A stretch of 14,599 nucleotides of DNA from DASRDS01 sp035569435. GTDB lineage: Bacteria; Gemmatimonadota; Gemmatimonadetes; Gemmatimonadales; Gemmatimonadaceae. The stretch spans positions 1-14,599 of the forward strand of contig DATMNB010000089.1 of the NCBI GenBank assembly GCA_035569435.1, in the 5' to 3' direction. Positions 6,532 through 13,847 of this stretch are shown here, in pieces (position 1 is the stretch's first letter; each line of letters begins with the position of its first letter). The notes beneath the pieces are model-generated. The model ran no database searches and was not told where the DNA came from. It saw only the letters and a program-made list of their open reading frames with translations. The translations under genes were made by a program, and so were the position numbers.

Positions 6532-7662
6532 TTGACGCCGGCGCGCATCGCGCCGGGAGCCACGATCGGCCTACTCGGCGGCGGACAGCTGGGCCGCATG
6601 ACAGCCCTCGTCGCGCGCACCATGGGTTACAACGTGCGCGTCCTCGACCCCGATCCGGACTGCCCAGCGCGCCCACTCGCGGACGAGCTCATCGTCGCGT
6701 CGTTCGACGACGTCGAGGCCGTCGTCAGGCTTGCCAAGCGCTCAGACGTTCTGACGCTCGAGATCGAGCGCATCGCGCCCGCTGCACTCACCGCCGCTGC
6801 CGCCCACGCGCCGGTCCGACCAGGCGCCGCCGTCCTGGCGACCATCAATGACCGCGCGAACCAGAAAGCCTGGCTCACCGCGCAGCAGGCGCCGGTCGGC
6901 GCCTATCGCATCGCGACCTCGGCGTCCGAGTGCTCGGCGGCCGTCGCCGCCCTCGGGCCCTCGTTTGTCAAAGCAGCGACCGGAGGGTTCGATGGGCGCG
7001 GTCAGGTGCACGTCGACAGACCCGACGCCGCGCCCGCGGCGTGGGCGGCGCTCGAGGCCACGCGGTGCGTCGTCGAACAAGCCCTGGCCCTCACCGCCGA
7101 GATCTCCGTCCTCGTTGCCCGACGCCCCGGCGGCGAATCCGTGGTCTACCCGGTAGCACTCAATCATCACGAGGCAGGACAGCTCGCGTGGTCGATGCTC
7201 CCGGCCCCGATCCCCGACAGCCTGGCCGCCCAAGCGACGACGCTCGGGACGCGCCTGGCCGCGGCACTCGACGTCGTCGGGCTCCTGGCCGTCGAGATGT
7301 TCGTCGTGGGCGATCGCCTCTTCGTGAACGAGATGGCGCCGCGCCCACACAACAGCTTCCATCACACGATCGAGGGCTGCGTCACCAGTCAATTCGAGCA
7401 GCTCGTGCGGGCCGTCTGCAATCTCCCACTCGGCAGTCCGGCGATCGTGCGGCCGGCAGCCATCGCCAACATCCTTGGCGACGCCTGGCGCCCGGGTCGC
7501 CCTCCGGATTTTGCCGCGGCCTTGGGGCTAGAGAACGTGCACCTGCATCTCTACGGAAAGCGCGAGCCCCGCGCCAAGCGCAAGATGGGCCATCTGGCCG
7601 CCACCGCCGACGACGCCGAGTCGGCGCGCACCATCGTCCTCGCCGCCGCACGCAAACTCTAA
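6532..7662 (+). CDS. purK: N5-carboxyaminoimidazole ribonucleotide synthase PurK
   Basis: 376 aa, stop TAA 7660-7662. This ATP-grasp enzyme makes N5-CAIR from AIR, bicarbonate and ATP. The N-terminal nucleotide-binding loop is IGLLGGGQLGRM (12-23). NDRANQKAWL precedes the ATP-grasp core, KAATGGFDGRGQ is the glycine-rich ATP loop, and VEMFVVGDRLFVNEMAPRPH plus NSFHHTIEGC give the metal- and ATP-binding residues. The C-terminal HLYGKREPRAKRKMGHL is the standard end of the family. The start is TTG 6532: it is the only usable start codon ahead of the glycine loop, and the next ATG (6598) lies inside that loop. It is 7 bases from the purE stop. No clear Shine-Dalgarno precedes it, suggesting translation coupled to purE. 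Confidence 0.95.
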   Translation: MTPARIAPGATIGLLGGGQLGRMTALVARTMGYNVRVLDPDPDCPARPLADELIVASFDDVEAVVRLAKRSDVLTLEIERIAPAALTAAAAHAPVRPGAAVLATINDRANQKAWLTAQQAPVGAYRIATSASECSAAVAALGPSFVKAATGGFDGRGQVHVDRPDAAPAAWAALEATRCVVEQALALTAEISVLVARRPGGESVVYPVALNHHEAGQLAWSMLPAPIPDSLAAQATTLGTRLAAALDVVGLLAVEMFVVGDRLFVNEMAPRPHNSFHHTIEGCVTSQFEQLVRAVCNLPLGSPAIVRPAAIANILGDAWRPGRPPDFAAALGLENVHLHLYGKREPRAKRKMGHLAATADDAESARTIVLAAARKL

Positions 7663-7889
7663 GTCCGCGCCATCGAGCCGTGCTCGAGGTCGGATCGCGC
7701 GCGCACGATATAGCGGCCGGGCGCCGCCTGGAGCGATATTGCCCTCAAGGGGAGGTCGCGCACGATGAGATCGTGCTCACGCCCTGTGGCGTGGTCGCCC
7801 GAGCACCCAACACGGGCTGGCCAACCGGTGTACTCGCCCAACATGGACCGAGACTGGGGCGCCGACCTGTTGGGAGCGGGAGAGAGTTT
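7663..7889. other. Intergenic region, probable promoter of the Spy/ECF operon
   Basis: 227 bases between purK and the Spy-like gene. A 6-bp hairpin TCGAGC-CGT-GCTCGA lies at 7673-7687, just after the purK stop, but has no T-run. CCCAACACGG at 7806-7815 recurs as CCCAACATGG at 7837-7846, 31 bases on. A good Shine-Dalgarno (GGGAGAG) ends a few bases before GTG 7890. No convincing -35/-10 pair of the housekeeping or GGAAC-type ECF class was found. A minus-strand frame over 7659-7844 looks weakly coding (see findings). Confidence 0.4.
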
Positions 7890-8477
7890 GTGCGCATTGT
7901 CCACGCGCTGGTCATGACGGCCGCCGTTTGCATGGCCGGGGTCGTTGCCAGTGGGCGGGCGTCTGCCCAGGGACGCGGGGGCCGCGGCGGGGGACAGGAC
8001 ACCAAGGACACCACGGTCAAGAAGCCCGGGGAGCCGGGTGGCCCCATGGACCCCGAGCGGCCGATCCCGTTCATGATCGAGCACCGCAGGGAAATCGCGC
8101 TGGTCGACTCTCAGGTCTCCAAGCTGGGCATCATCGCGAACCGACTCGACGCCGCCGACCGGCCGGTGCATCTGGCGCTCGATACGCTCCCCGCGGCCCC
8201 AACGGGGCCGATCGACTGGGCGCATATCACGCCGGCCGGCCGGGACAGCGTCATCGCACGACGTCGCATTACCAGCCAGGTGAACGCCACGATGCACGAC
8301 AACGCCCTGGCCGCGCGAAACGACGCCTTTGCGGTGCTCACACCCGACCAACTCGCAAAATTGCGATCCGTGAACCAGCAGATCGTGAATAGGCAAGACC
8401 AATCCAGCCGTCCAAGTCCCGCGCCGTCCGGCGCAGGCCGCGGAGGTCAACCTGGCGCCGGTGGCAGGCCGTACTGA
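7890..8477 (+). CDS. Secreted Spy/CpxP-like (LTxxQ) protein with Gly/Arg-rich tails
   Basis: 195 aa from GTG 7890 to TGA 8475-8477. The start was chosen because GGGAGAG lies just upstream and because it gives a clean signal peptide (residues 1-27, Arg at 2, cleavage after ASA-Q). ATG 7914 is a weaker alternative. The mature protein has a Gly/Arg-rich stretch (28-36), then a helical core. The core contains MIEHRREIALVDSQVSKL (62-79), which resembles the first LTxxQ helix of Spy/CpxP, and AVLTPDQLAKL (148-158), the second LTxxQ motif. The C-terminus is again Ser/Pro/Gly-rich (about 171-195). Spy, CpxP and ZraP are periplasmic chaperone or sensor proteins of envelope or metal stress. It heads the ECF sigma operon, so it is plausibly an effector or modulator of that response. 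No Cys or His cluster for metal is seen. Confidence 0.75.
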   Translation: MRIVHALVMTAAVCMAGVVASGRASAQGRGGRGGGQDTKDTTVKKPGEPGGPMDPERPIPFMIEHRREIALVDSQVSKLGIIANRLDAADRPVHLALDTLPAAPTGPIDWAHITPAGRDSVIARRRITSQVNATMHDNALAARNDAFAVLTPDQLAKLRSVNQQIVNRQDQSSRPSPAPSGAGRGGQPGAGGRPY

Positions 8478-9069
8478 TCGCGCGGCCCTGGCCGGATCGC
8501 GGCCGGTGGATCGGGTGAACGATGGGGTCGCCGACGAGCGACTCGTGGAGCTGGTGCGCGCCGGCGACATGGGCGCGTACGACAAGCTCGTGCGCCGGTA
8601 TCTGCGGCGCGCCTATGTAGTGGCGTTTCGACTGCTCGAGCATCGCGAGGATGCCGAAGACCTGGTCCAGGAGACCTTCATGACCGTCTTGAGTCAACTG
8701 CACACGTACGAAACCGGTCGGCCGTTTGCGCCATGGATGTACCGCATTCTCATCAACCGCGGCCTCAATGCGCGCCGGTCGCGGTCGCGGCGACGCATGG
8801 AGGCGATTCCCGACGACGCGGCTGGACCAAGCCGTGAGACGCCCGACGTGCTGGCCGAACGTGCCGACGTGCGCGCCCGGTTCCAGGCGTCGTTGGCCTC
8901 GTTGCCACCGCGGCAGCGCCTAGTTGTCCAGCTCATCGAGATCGACGGACTCTCGCGCGGCGAGGTGGCCAAGGTCCTCGATCTCAGTGAGGCCACCGTA
9001 CGGTGGCACGTCTGCGAGGCCCGCCGCGTCCTCAAGCGCGTGCTCGCGCCGCTCCGGATGGCCCAATGA
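8461..9069 (+). CDS. ECF-family RNA polymerase sigma factor (RpoE-like)
   Basis: 202 aa in the longest form, stop TGA 9067-9069. Sigma region 2 runs from about residue 38 to 108 (YDKLVRRYLRRAYVVAFRLL, then EDAEDLVQETF, the core-binding motif, and PFAPWMYRILINRGLN). Region 4 lies at about 145-196 (LASLPPRQRLVVQLIEIDGL with the HTH GEVAKVLDLSEATVRWHVCEARR). Region 3 is absent, as expected for ECF factors. The start is uncertain: GTG 8461 overlaps the Spy-like gene by 17 bases and has GGAGG 14 bases upstream, while GTG 8506 and GTG 8515 would give the more usual short leader before DERLVELVRAGD. Its stop overlaps the next start as ATGA, so it is co-translated with the putative anti-sigma protein. 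It probably directs its own operon and other envelope-stress genes. Confidence 0.93.
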   Translation: MAGRTDRAALAGSRPVDRVNDGVADERLVELVRAGDMGAYDKLVRRYLRRAYVVAFRLLEHREDAEDLVQETFMTVLSQLHTYETGRPFAPWMYRILINRGLNARRSRSRRRMEAIPDDAAGPSRETPDVLAERADVRARFQASLASLPPRQRLVVQLIEIDGLSRGEVAKVLDLSEATVRWHVCEARRVLKRVLAPLRMAQ

Positions 9070-9449
9070 AACCCGGCCGCCTACACGACCCGGTGCGTGC
9101 ACTCCTCCGGGACACGGCACCGCCGACGCCCATCGAGAGCGTCAACTGGCACGCGCTGCACGGACGCATCATGGCCGACGCGGCCGCATTCGACTTCCCG
9201 GCACGACGGGCCACGCAGGCGCCGTCGTGGTGGGATCTGGCCGACCAGTGGGCCAGTATGGCCATCCCCGTTGGAATGGCCGCTGGCCTCATCGCCGCGC
9301 TGGCGCTGGCGCGCATTGGGCCGCGGCCCGATGTACGGCTGTCCGTGGTCGCGGCGATCCGTGGCGAGGTTCCCGTCTCGACCGTGACTGACCGACTGCT
9401 GGGACCAGACGCGGAACTCTGGTTCGCGTCAGCCACCGTCGGCGAATGA
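9066..9449 (+). CDS. Putative single-helix anti-sigma factor
   Basis: 127 aa, ATG 9066-9068 overlapping the ECF sigma stop (ATGA), ending TGA 9447-9449. No family was recognised from sequence. There is a soluble N-terminal part of about 60 residues (NWHALHGRIMADAA at 27-40 looks helical), one transmembrane helix (about 64-83) and a 44-residue tail that would lie in the periplasm. It has no cysteine, so the zinc-binding HxxxCxxC motif of ZAS anti-sigma factors is absent. The call rests on position (directly after an ECF sigma gene, coupled), topology and size, which resemble small one-helix anti-sigma proteins such as CnrY. The next gene, a membrane-anchored Spy-like protein, overlaps it by ATGA. 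Confidence 0.6.
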   Translation: MKPGRLHDPVRALLRDTAPPTPIESVNWHALHGRIMADAAAFDFPARRATQAPSWWDLADQWASMAIPVGMAAGLIAALALARIGPRPDVRLSVVAAIRGEVPVSTVTDRLLGPDAELWFASATVGE

Positions 9450-9940
9450 CCAGGCTCTGGGCCGTGCATGAGGAGCCCATGCCGGTCGCCGATACGAGTT
9501 ACCGGCGGCGGCGCCGTGCCGGCGTGGGCCTGATCGTCCTGGGTCTCGTCGCGGGCGCCAGTGGGCTCGCTGGCGCGGCCATCGAGCGCTACCTGATCGT
9601 ACGCCACCTCGGGCCGCTCGCGCCGCTCGTCATGGGCACCGGCCCGGGCCAGGCGCCTGACGCGCACCATATCGCCCAGCGCCTCGCGAGCGAACTCGAT
9701 CTTTCACCCGAGCAGCAAGGGCAAATCGAGGCGACCATCGGACGCCGGTTGACCGAGGTCCGCGACATGCGCGCCCAGGTGAGGGCCCAACTCCTGGGAA
9801 TGATCGATTCCACGCAGATGGAGATCGATACCGTGCTGACGCCACCGCAACGAGCCAAGTTCCTGGAGTTGCGGCGCAGGCACGGCTATGTGGACTCGGC
9901 TGGCCACCCGATCAGGATGCCCGCCTTAATGAACCGATAG
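9446..9940 (+). CDS. Membrane-anchored Spy/CpxP-like sensor (CnrX-like topology)
   Basis: 164 aa, ATG 9446-9448 overlapping the previous stop (ATGA), ending TAG 9938-9940. An alternative ATG at 9479 has AGGAG 3 bases upstream and would drop 11 residues. A run of arginines (20-24) precedes one transmembrane helix (about 25-46), so the rest is periplasmic. The periplasmic part has the two signature motifs, LDLSPEQQGQIEATI (84-98) and TVLTPPQRAKFLELR (129-143), joined by a long charged helical stretch. That is the helical hairpin of the Spy/CpxP/CnrX 'heavy-metal resistance' family. Histidines lie at 74, 75, 146 and 154, but they do not clearly match the metal ligands known for CnrX, so metal sensing is unproven. 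It most likely acts with the putative anti-sigma protein to release the ECF factor. Confidence 0.82.
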   Translation: MTRLWAVHEEPMPVADTSYRRRRRAGVGLIVLGLVAGASGLAGAAIERYLIVRHLGPLAPLVMGTGPGQAPDAHHIAQRLASELDLSPEQQGQIEATIGRRLTEVRDMRAQVRAQLLGMIDSTQMEIDTVLTPPQRAKFLELRRRHGYVDSAGHPIRMPALMNR

Positions 9941-10924
9941 AACGGCGGCGGATCCGTGCGGGCCGACCATGACCGCTCGTCCCCGTGTCACGATGATGGC
10001 GTTGTACGACACGCTGTCGACGCGCTGCCAGCTGCGCCCCCAGTCGACGGACAGAAACGTCCCACGCGGGCCGGTGGCGACCGCGGTATCGCCACCCACG
10101 GCGGCGACGGCTGACACGTACGGCAGCACCCGCGCACTGTCACCAACGACCCAGCTCCGTCCACCGTCGTCGGTGCGCGCCACGTTGGGGCGCGAGGAGT
10201 CGGGCGCCGTGTAGTCGCCACCAACCGCCAGACCGTGCCGAGCATCGCGGAACGCTAGTGAAAACGCCCCCGAGCTGGCATCTCCGGCGGGAATCGGTAG
10301 ATCGGCCACGCTCCAATGCTGGCCCGCATCGTCGGTCCGATAGACACGAGCCCTCGGACCACCGCCCGTCGCGAACCACGCGACCCCCGCCGGCCCAACG
10401 ACCAGCGCCGTGTTGCTGGCAGCGAACGCGGCCTCGCCAGAGAGGTGCGCCGGCAGCGCGCTCGAGGGCACGCGACCCCAATGGGCACCACCGTCGCTGG
10501 TGGTCAGCAGCAGAAACGCCCCGTCGATCGGGTCACCGAGCGCGACCCCGTGATCGCGGTCCCAGAACGCGATCCCATCGAGGAACGCGCCCCGACGCGT
10601 GTCGTCGTACTGCAGTGTCCAGTGATCGCCGCCGGTCGTCGTCTTGTAGATGCGAGCCGTGTCGGCGCTGGCGACCATCGCGTACGCGGTCCCAGCTCCC
10701 ACAGCAGCGACGCCGCGCAAATCGAACGACCGCGCGGCGGGCAGCGAGTCCCGAATCCATTCGGTACCGTCGCGGGACAGGAGGACGGTCCCCCCCGTCC
10801 CCGTCGCCCACACGGACCGCCCGTCCGGCGCCGCGCTCAGCGCCCGAAACGACGCCGTCGTGCCGGTCGGCACGCGCGTGACCGTGATCGCGACGGCCAC
10901 CACCACGACAGCGAGCGCTCTCAG
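9926..10924 (-). CDS. Secreted beta-propeller protein with Asp-box (BNR/YCF48-like) repeats
   Basis: About 332 aa, stop TAA 9928-9926. Six Asp-box-like repeats of the form S/T-x-D-x-G-x-x-W are visible: LSRDGTEW, KTTTGGDHW, TTSDGGAHW, RTDDAGQHW, RTDDGGRSW and LSVDWGRSW. They are spaced 35-65 residues apart, as in a six- or seven-bladed propeller. The family covers sialidase-fold and YCF48-like assembly proteins; no enzyme residues can be assigned. The start is uncertain. CTG 10924 overlaps the receptor stop as CTGA and gives an Arg-containing signal peptide (LRALAVVVVAVAITVT); GTG 10906 and GTG 10960 are standard-codon alternatives. It is coupled to the TonB-dependent receptor upstream and is probably secreted or periplasmic. 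Its last 15 bases overlap the end of the convergent Spy-like gene. Confidence 0.8.
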   Translation of the reverse strand: MRALAVVVVAVAITVTRVPTGTTASFRALSAAPDGRSVWATGTGGTVLLSRDGTEWIRDSLPAARSFDLRGVAAVGAGTAYAMVASADTARIYKTTTGGDHWTLQYDDTRRGAFLDGIAFWDRDHGVALGDPIDGAFLLLTTSDGGAHWGRVPSSALPAHLSGEAAFAASNTALVVGPAGVAWFATGGGPRARVYRTDDAGQHWSVADLPIPAGDASSGAFSLAFRDARHGLAVGGDYTAPDSSRPNVARTDDGGRSWVVGDSARVLPYVSAVAAVGGDTAVATGPRGTFLSVDWGRSWQRVDSVSYNAIIVTRGRAVMVGPHGSAAVLSVH

Positions 10925-13011
10925 AGCGGCCCCGTGGCCACCTGCAGCCCCGCAAACCACGTGCGACCCGGAGACGGCTCGTAGTACTTGCCCGCCGCCG
11001 CGTTGATGGCAACCGACCCCACGTACGTGTGATCGAGCACGTTGTCGACCCCAAACACCGGCGACAACCACGGACGGCCAAACACCGCGATCCCCCCGGC
11101 GCGAAGATTCACGATCGCCCACCCGCCCGACGCGATGCTGTTGGCATCGTTCACGAACACCTTGGTCTGCGCCCGTGTCTCCGCCGTCACAAACGCCACG
11201 CGCCAGCGATACGTGGCGCTGGCCTCGATCTCGTTCACCGGGAGGCCCGGGATCGTGTTGCCGGCATACTGGAGCCCCGACTCGACAAAGTTCTCGTAGT
11301 GATCGCGCGCAAACGTGTACGCGGCCGCGAGCGACACCGGTCCGATGACCGTACGCGCGTCGGCTTCGATCCCGATGCGGCGCGTACGCCCGGCGTTCCG
11401 GTAGAACGTGCGCCCGTTGCTGTTGGGTATGACGTAAGAGATCAACTCGTCCTGCACCTCCGTGTCGAACCCCGCCAGATCATACAGCACCGGCACGACG
11501 GTCGGAAACACCCCCTTGAAGCCGACCTCGTACGTCCAGGAGTACTGGGGTTTGAGATCGGGATTGATCCCGCCGCTCCCACTGGGCTGCGTGGTCAGCT
11601 CGGCCGCCGTGGGCGTCTCGAATGCCGACGAGACGTTGGCGTACACCGAGTGCGTGGCGGCCAGACGCTCGACGATGCCGACCATCGGGCTCAACGCGTG
11701 CACCGTCGTCGACCCCGAGTTGGCGCCAACGTGATCGGTGACCTTGAACGTGATATAGTCGGCACGCAGTCCGGCCGATACGCGCGTCCGACTGCCCAGG
11801 GCAAGCTCGTCGCGCACATAGGGCCCGACGCTGGTGACAAGCTCTCGCTGGTTCAGGATGAGTTTCCCCTGCTCCTGCCCGAGCACGGGACACCCCGCGC
11901 CCGCCGAATCAGCGGTAGTGACACCGTTGCAATTGTCCCAGTTCTCGCGGCTATCGTTCTGCGCTGCGAGGTCGACCCCCGCGCTCACGCGCTGAGGCAC
12001 ACCAAACCGCACCGGGATCGTAGCCCGCACCGACCCGCCGACCACCGTGTGCTCGAGATCCACGATGGCGTACGTCAACGGGTTGTAGAGCGAGCGCGGA
12101 CCGCCGTACAGCGTCGCCGTCACCACGCCGCTGTCCAACAGCGCGTGCGTGGCCGTGAGTCCGAGCTTGAGCTGCGTCACCGACTTGCGGGCCTCCTTGG
12201 TGACCGACAGCGGATCGGCCGACCGTGGGTTGGCCTGCAACTCCTTGAGGGTGAGCGCACCCGGATCGTCGGCGACCGGCTCGTCTAGCCCCATAATGTC
12301 GAACGCCAGCGCCGTGCCGGCGACTGCAGCCGTGGCACGCGCAAACGTCGACGTCAGACGCTGCTCCGAATACGCCCGATACCCATTCAGGTGCGTGTAG
12401 ACCACGTCGCCGTCGTACGTCGCCGGACCGACCGTGCCGCCAGCCAGGCCGACATATCGTTGGAGGTCGTAACTGCCAAAAAATGCCCGACCCTGCGCGA
12501 CCAAGGGATCGGTCGGTGGCGGCGCGGTATGAAAATCGATGACGCCACCAGACGCGTTGCCGTAGAGCGACGCCGCCGCCCCACGGATCGTCTCCACCTG
12601 GCCGACCAGCTCGCGATCCAGATAGTCGACCGCCGTCTGGCCATCGGGGTCCGTGAGCGAGATCCCGTCGCGCAAAATGCGCACGCTGCGTACGCCAAAC
12701 TGCGAGCGGTCGCCAAACCCGCGGATCACGATGCGGGGATCCTGCGCCGGTCGTCCTCGATCAGCCGTGAACACGTCCGGAATGCCAAAGAGCGCGCCCA
12801 CGAGTCGCGTATGGGGCTGACCGGGTCGGGCGCTGTCTGGCTGGACCGTCGAGATCGCGTACGGAATCTCGAGCGGCGACCGGCGCACGTCGCGGGCGAT
12901 GGTGACCACCGGCGCGAGCTGGTGCGTGATCTTACGTGCGGTCGTATCCTGTGCGCCAACGGGTGCGCTGGCGAGTAAACCCACCACGAGCGCACAACGA
13001 GGGATGTTCAC
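10921..13011 (-). CDS. TonB-dependent outer-membrane receptor
   Basis: 696 aa from GTG 13011 to TGA 10923-10921. The signal peptide is residues 1-21 (ends APVGAQ). LAPVVTIARD just after it could be the TonB box. The plug domain covers about residues 45-165, with IVIRGFGDRSQFGVRSVRI (94-112), a DG-x-S-L-T-D-x-D-G stretch, and VETIRGAAASLYGNASGGVI (139-158), the conserved plug end. The rest is a 22-stranded-type barrel with alternating aromatic strands, ending GRTWFAGLQVATGPL. The usual terminal Phe is missing. It would import a large or scarce ligand (iron complex, cobalamin or similar); the ligand cannot be told from sequence. ATG 13044 is an alternative start with a longer n-region. The gene follows uppS on the same strand and is coupled to the propeller gene. 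Confidence 0.93.
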   Translation of the reverse strand: MNIPRCALVVGLLASAPVGAQDTTARKITHQLAPVVTIARDVRRSPLEIPYAISTVQPDSARPGQPHTRLVGALFGIPDVFTADRGRPAQDPRIVIRGFGDRSQFGVRSVRILRDGISLTDPDGQTAVDYLDRELVGQVETIRGAAASLYGNASGGVIDFHTAPPPTDPLVAQGRAFFGSYDLQRYVGLAGGTVGPATYDGDVVYTHLNGYRAYSEQRLTSTFARATAAVAGTALAFDIMGLDEPVADDPGALTLKELQANPRSADPLSVTKEARKSVTQLKLGLTATHALLDSGVVTATLYGGPRSLYNPLTYAIVDLEHTVVGGSVRATIPVRFGVPQRVSAGVDLAAQNDSRENWDNCNGVTTADSAGAGCPVLGQEQGKLILNQRELVTSVGPYVRDELALGSRTRVSAGLRADYITFKVTDHVGANSGSTTVHALSPMVGIVERLAATHSVYANVSSAFETPTAAELTTQPSGSGGINPDLKPQYSWTYEVGFKGVFPTVVPVLYDLAGFDTEVQDELISYVIPNSNGRTFYRNAGRTRRIGIEADARTVIGPVSLAAAYTFARDHYENFVESGLQYAGNTIPGLPVNEIEASATYRWRVAFVTAETRAQTKVFVNDANSIASGGWAIVNLRAGGIAVFGRPWLSPVFGVDNVLDHTYVGSVAINAAAGKYYEPSPGRTWFAGLQVATGPL

Positions 13012-13072
13012 AGGGCGAAGACCTACGCACCATCGGCCCACCATGCAAGGCCCGGATAGTGCAGTTTGAACG

Positions 13073-13804
13073 TCACCCGGCCGCGGCCAACCCTCCAAAC
13101 CGGCGCTCGCGATGCTGGAATTCGTTCACCGCGCGCGCCAGCTCCCCGGCGTCGAATTCCGGCCAGAACCGCGGCGTGAAATAGAGCTCGGCGTAGGCGC
13201 ACTCCCACAGGAGAAAATCACTCAGCCGCTGTTCCCCACCCGTCCGAATGAGCAGGTCGACATCGGGCGCCGGATCCGAATGATGGACCGCACACAGCAG
13301 CTGGCCAAACTCCTCGCGCGTCGGCGGCACCTCCGCGCCCGACGCCGCGAGTCGGGCGGCGGCACACAGGATCGCGTCGCGCGACGAGTAATCGATGGCA
13401 ATGCGCAACCACAGCTTGCGTCCGCCGGCCGTCGTGGCCTCTGCCTGTTCCACCGCCCGCACCAGCGCCTGCGGCAGCCGGTCCCGCCGCCCGATGATGC
13501 TCAACCGCACGCCGTTCAGCACGCACTGCTCGATCTCCTCGGCCAGCGAGCTCCGGAACAACCGCAAGAGCGTCGACACCTCGCCGGTCGGTCGGCGCCA
13601 GTTGTCTGCCGAGAACGCGTACAGCGTGAGCGTGCCGACGCCGAGCGACGACGCCGCGCGCACGATCTCGCGCACGCTCTTCACGCCCGCGAGATGACCC
13701 GCCGCGCGCGCGCGCCCGCGGGCATTGGCCCAGCGACCATTGCCGTCCATGATGATCGCCACGTGGACACCGGGGGGAGCCGCAAACGAAGTACTTTGTT
13801 CCAT
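13073..13804 (-). CDS. uppS: Undecaprenyl diphosphate synthase (cis-prenyltransferase) UppS
   Basis: 243 aa, start ATG 13804-13802, stop at 13075-13073. It condenses eight isopentenyl diphosphates onto farnesyl diphosphate to make the C55 lipid carrier used for peptidoglycan and polysaccharide synthesis; it acts at the inner face of the membrane. Conserved blocks are all present: HVAIIMDGNGRWA (14-26, catalytic Asp20), LTLYAFSADNWRRP (59-72), and RTGGEQRLSDFLLWECAYAE (187-206), with FWPEF shortly after. The usual motif is RTSGEQR; here Gly replaces Ser. The length is typical. A 43-base AT-rich gap with a run of eight T (minus strand) separates it from the regulator gene upstream, and only a weak GGA precedes the start. 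Confidence 0.96.
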   Translation of the reverse strand: MEQSTSFAAPPGVHVAIIMDGNGRWANARGRARAAGHLAGVKSVREIVRAASSLGVGTLTLYAFSADNWRRPTGEVSTLLRLFRSSLAEEIEQCVLNGVRLSIIGRRDRLPQALVRAVEQAEATTAGGRKLWLRIAIDYSSRDAILCAAARLAASGAEVPPTREEFGQLLCAVHHSDPAPDVDLLIRTGGEQRLSDFLLWECAYAELYFTPRFWPEFDAGELARAVNEFQHRERRFGGLAAAG

Positions 13805-13847
13805 GAAGCTTGAAATCCAAAAAAAAGAGATGAGACGATATGAAGCG

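Noticed and set aside
7673..7687. 6-bp hairpin after the purK stop as a terminator
   Set aside because: Stem is short and no T-run follows on either strand; at most a weak structure.
6930..7889. Upstream extension of the Spy-like frame through purK to 6930
   Set aside because: This part is the +2 shadow of purK; signal peptide and Shine-Dalgarno place the true start at GTG 7890.
9446..9940. Assignment of the anchored Spy-like protein as a nickel/cobalt sensor CnrX
   Set aside because: The His and Glu positions visible do not clearly match the CnrX metal site and no efflux genes are nearby; only topology and fold pattern are claimed.
11029..12288. 419-aa plus-strand frame
   Set aside because: Antisense of the TonB-dependent receptor, Arg/His-rich and without recognisable domain.
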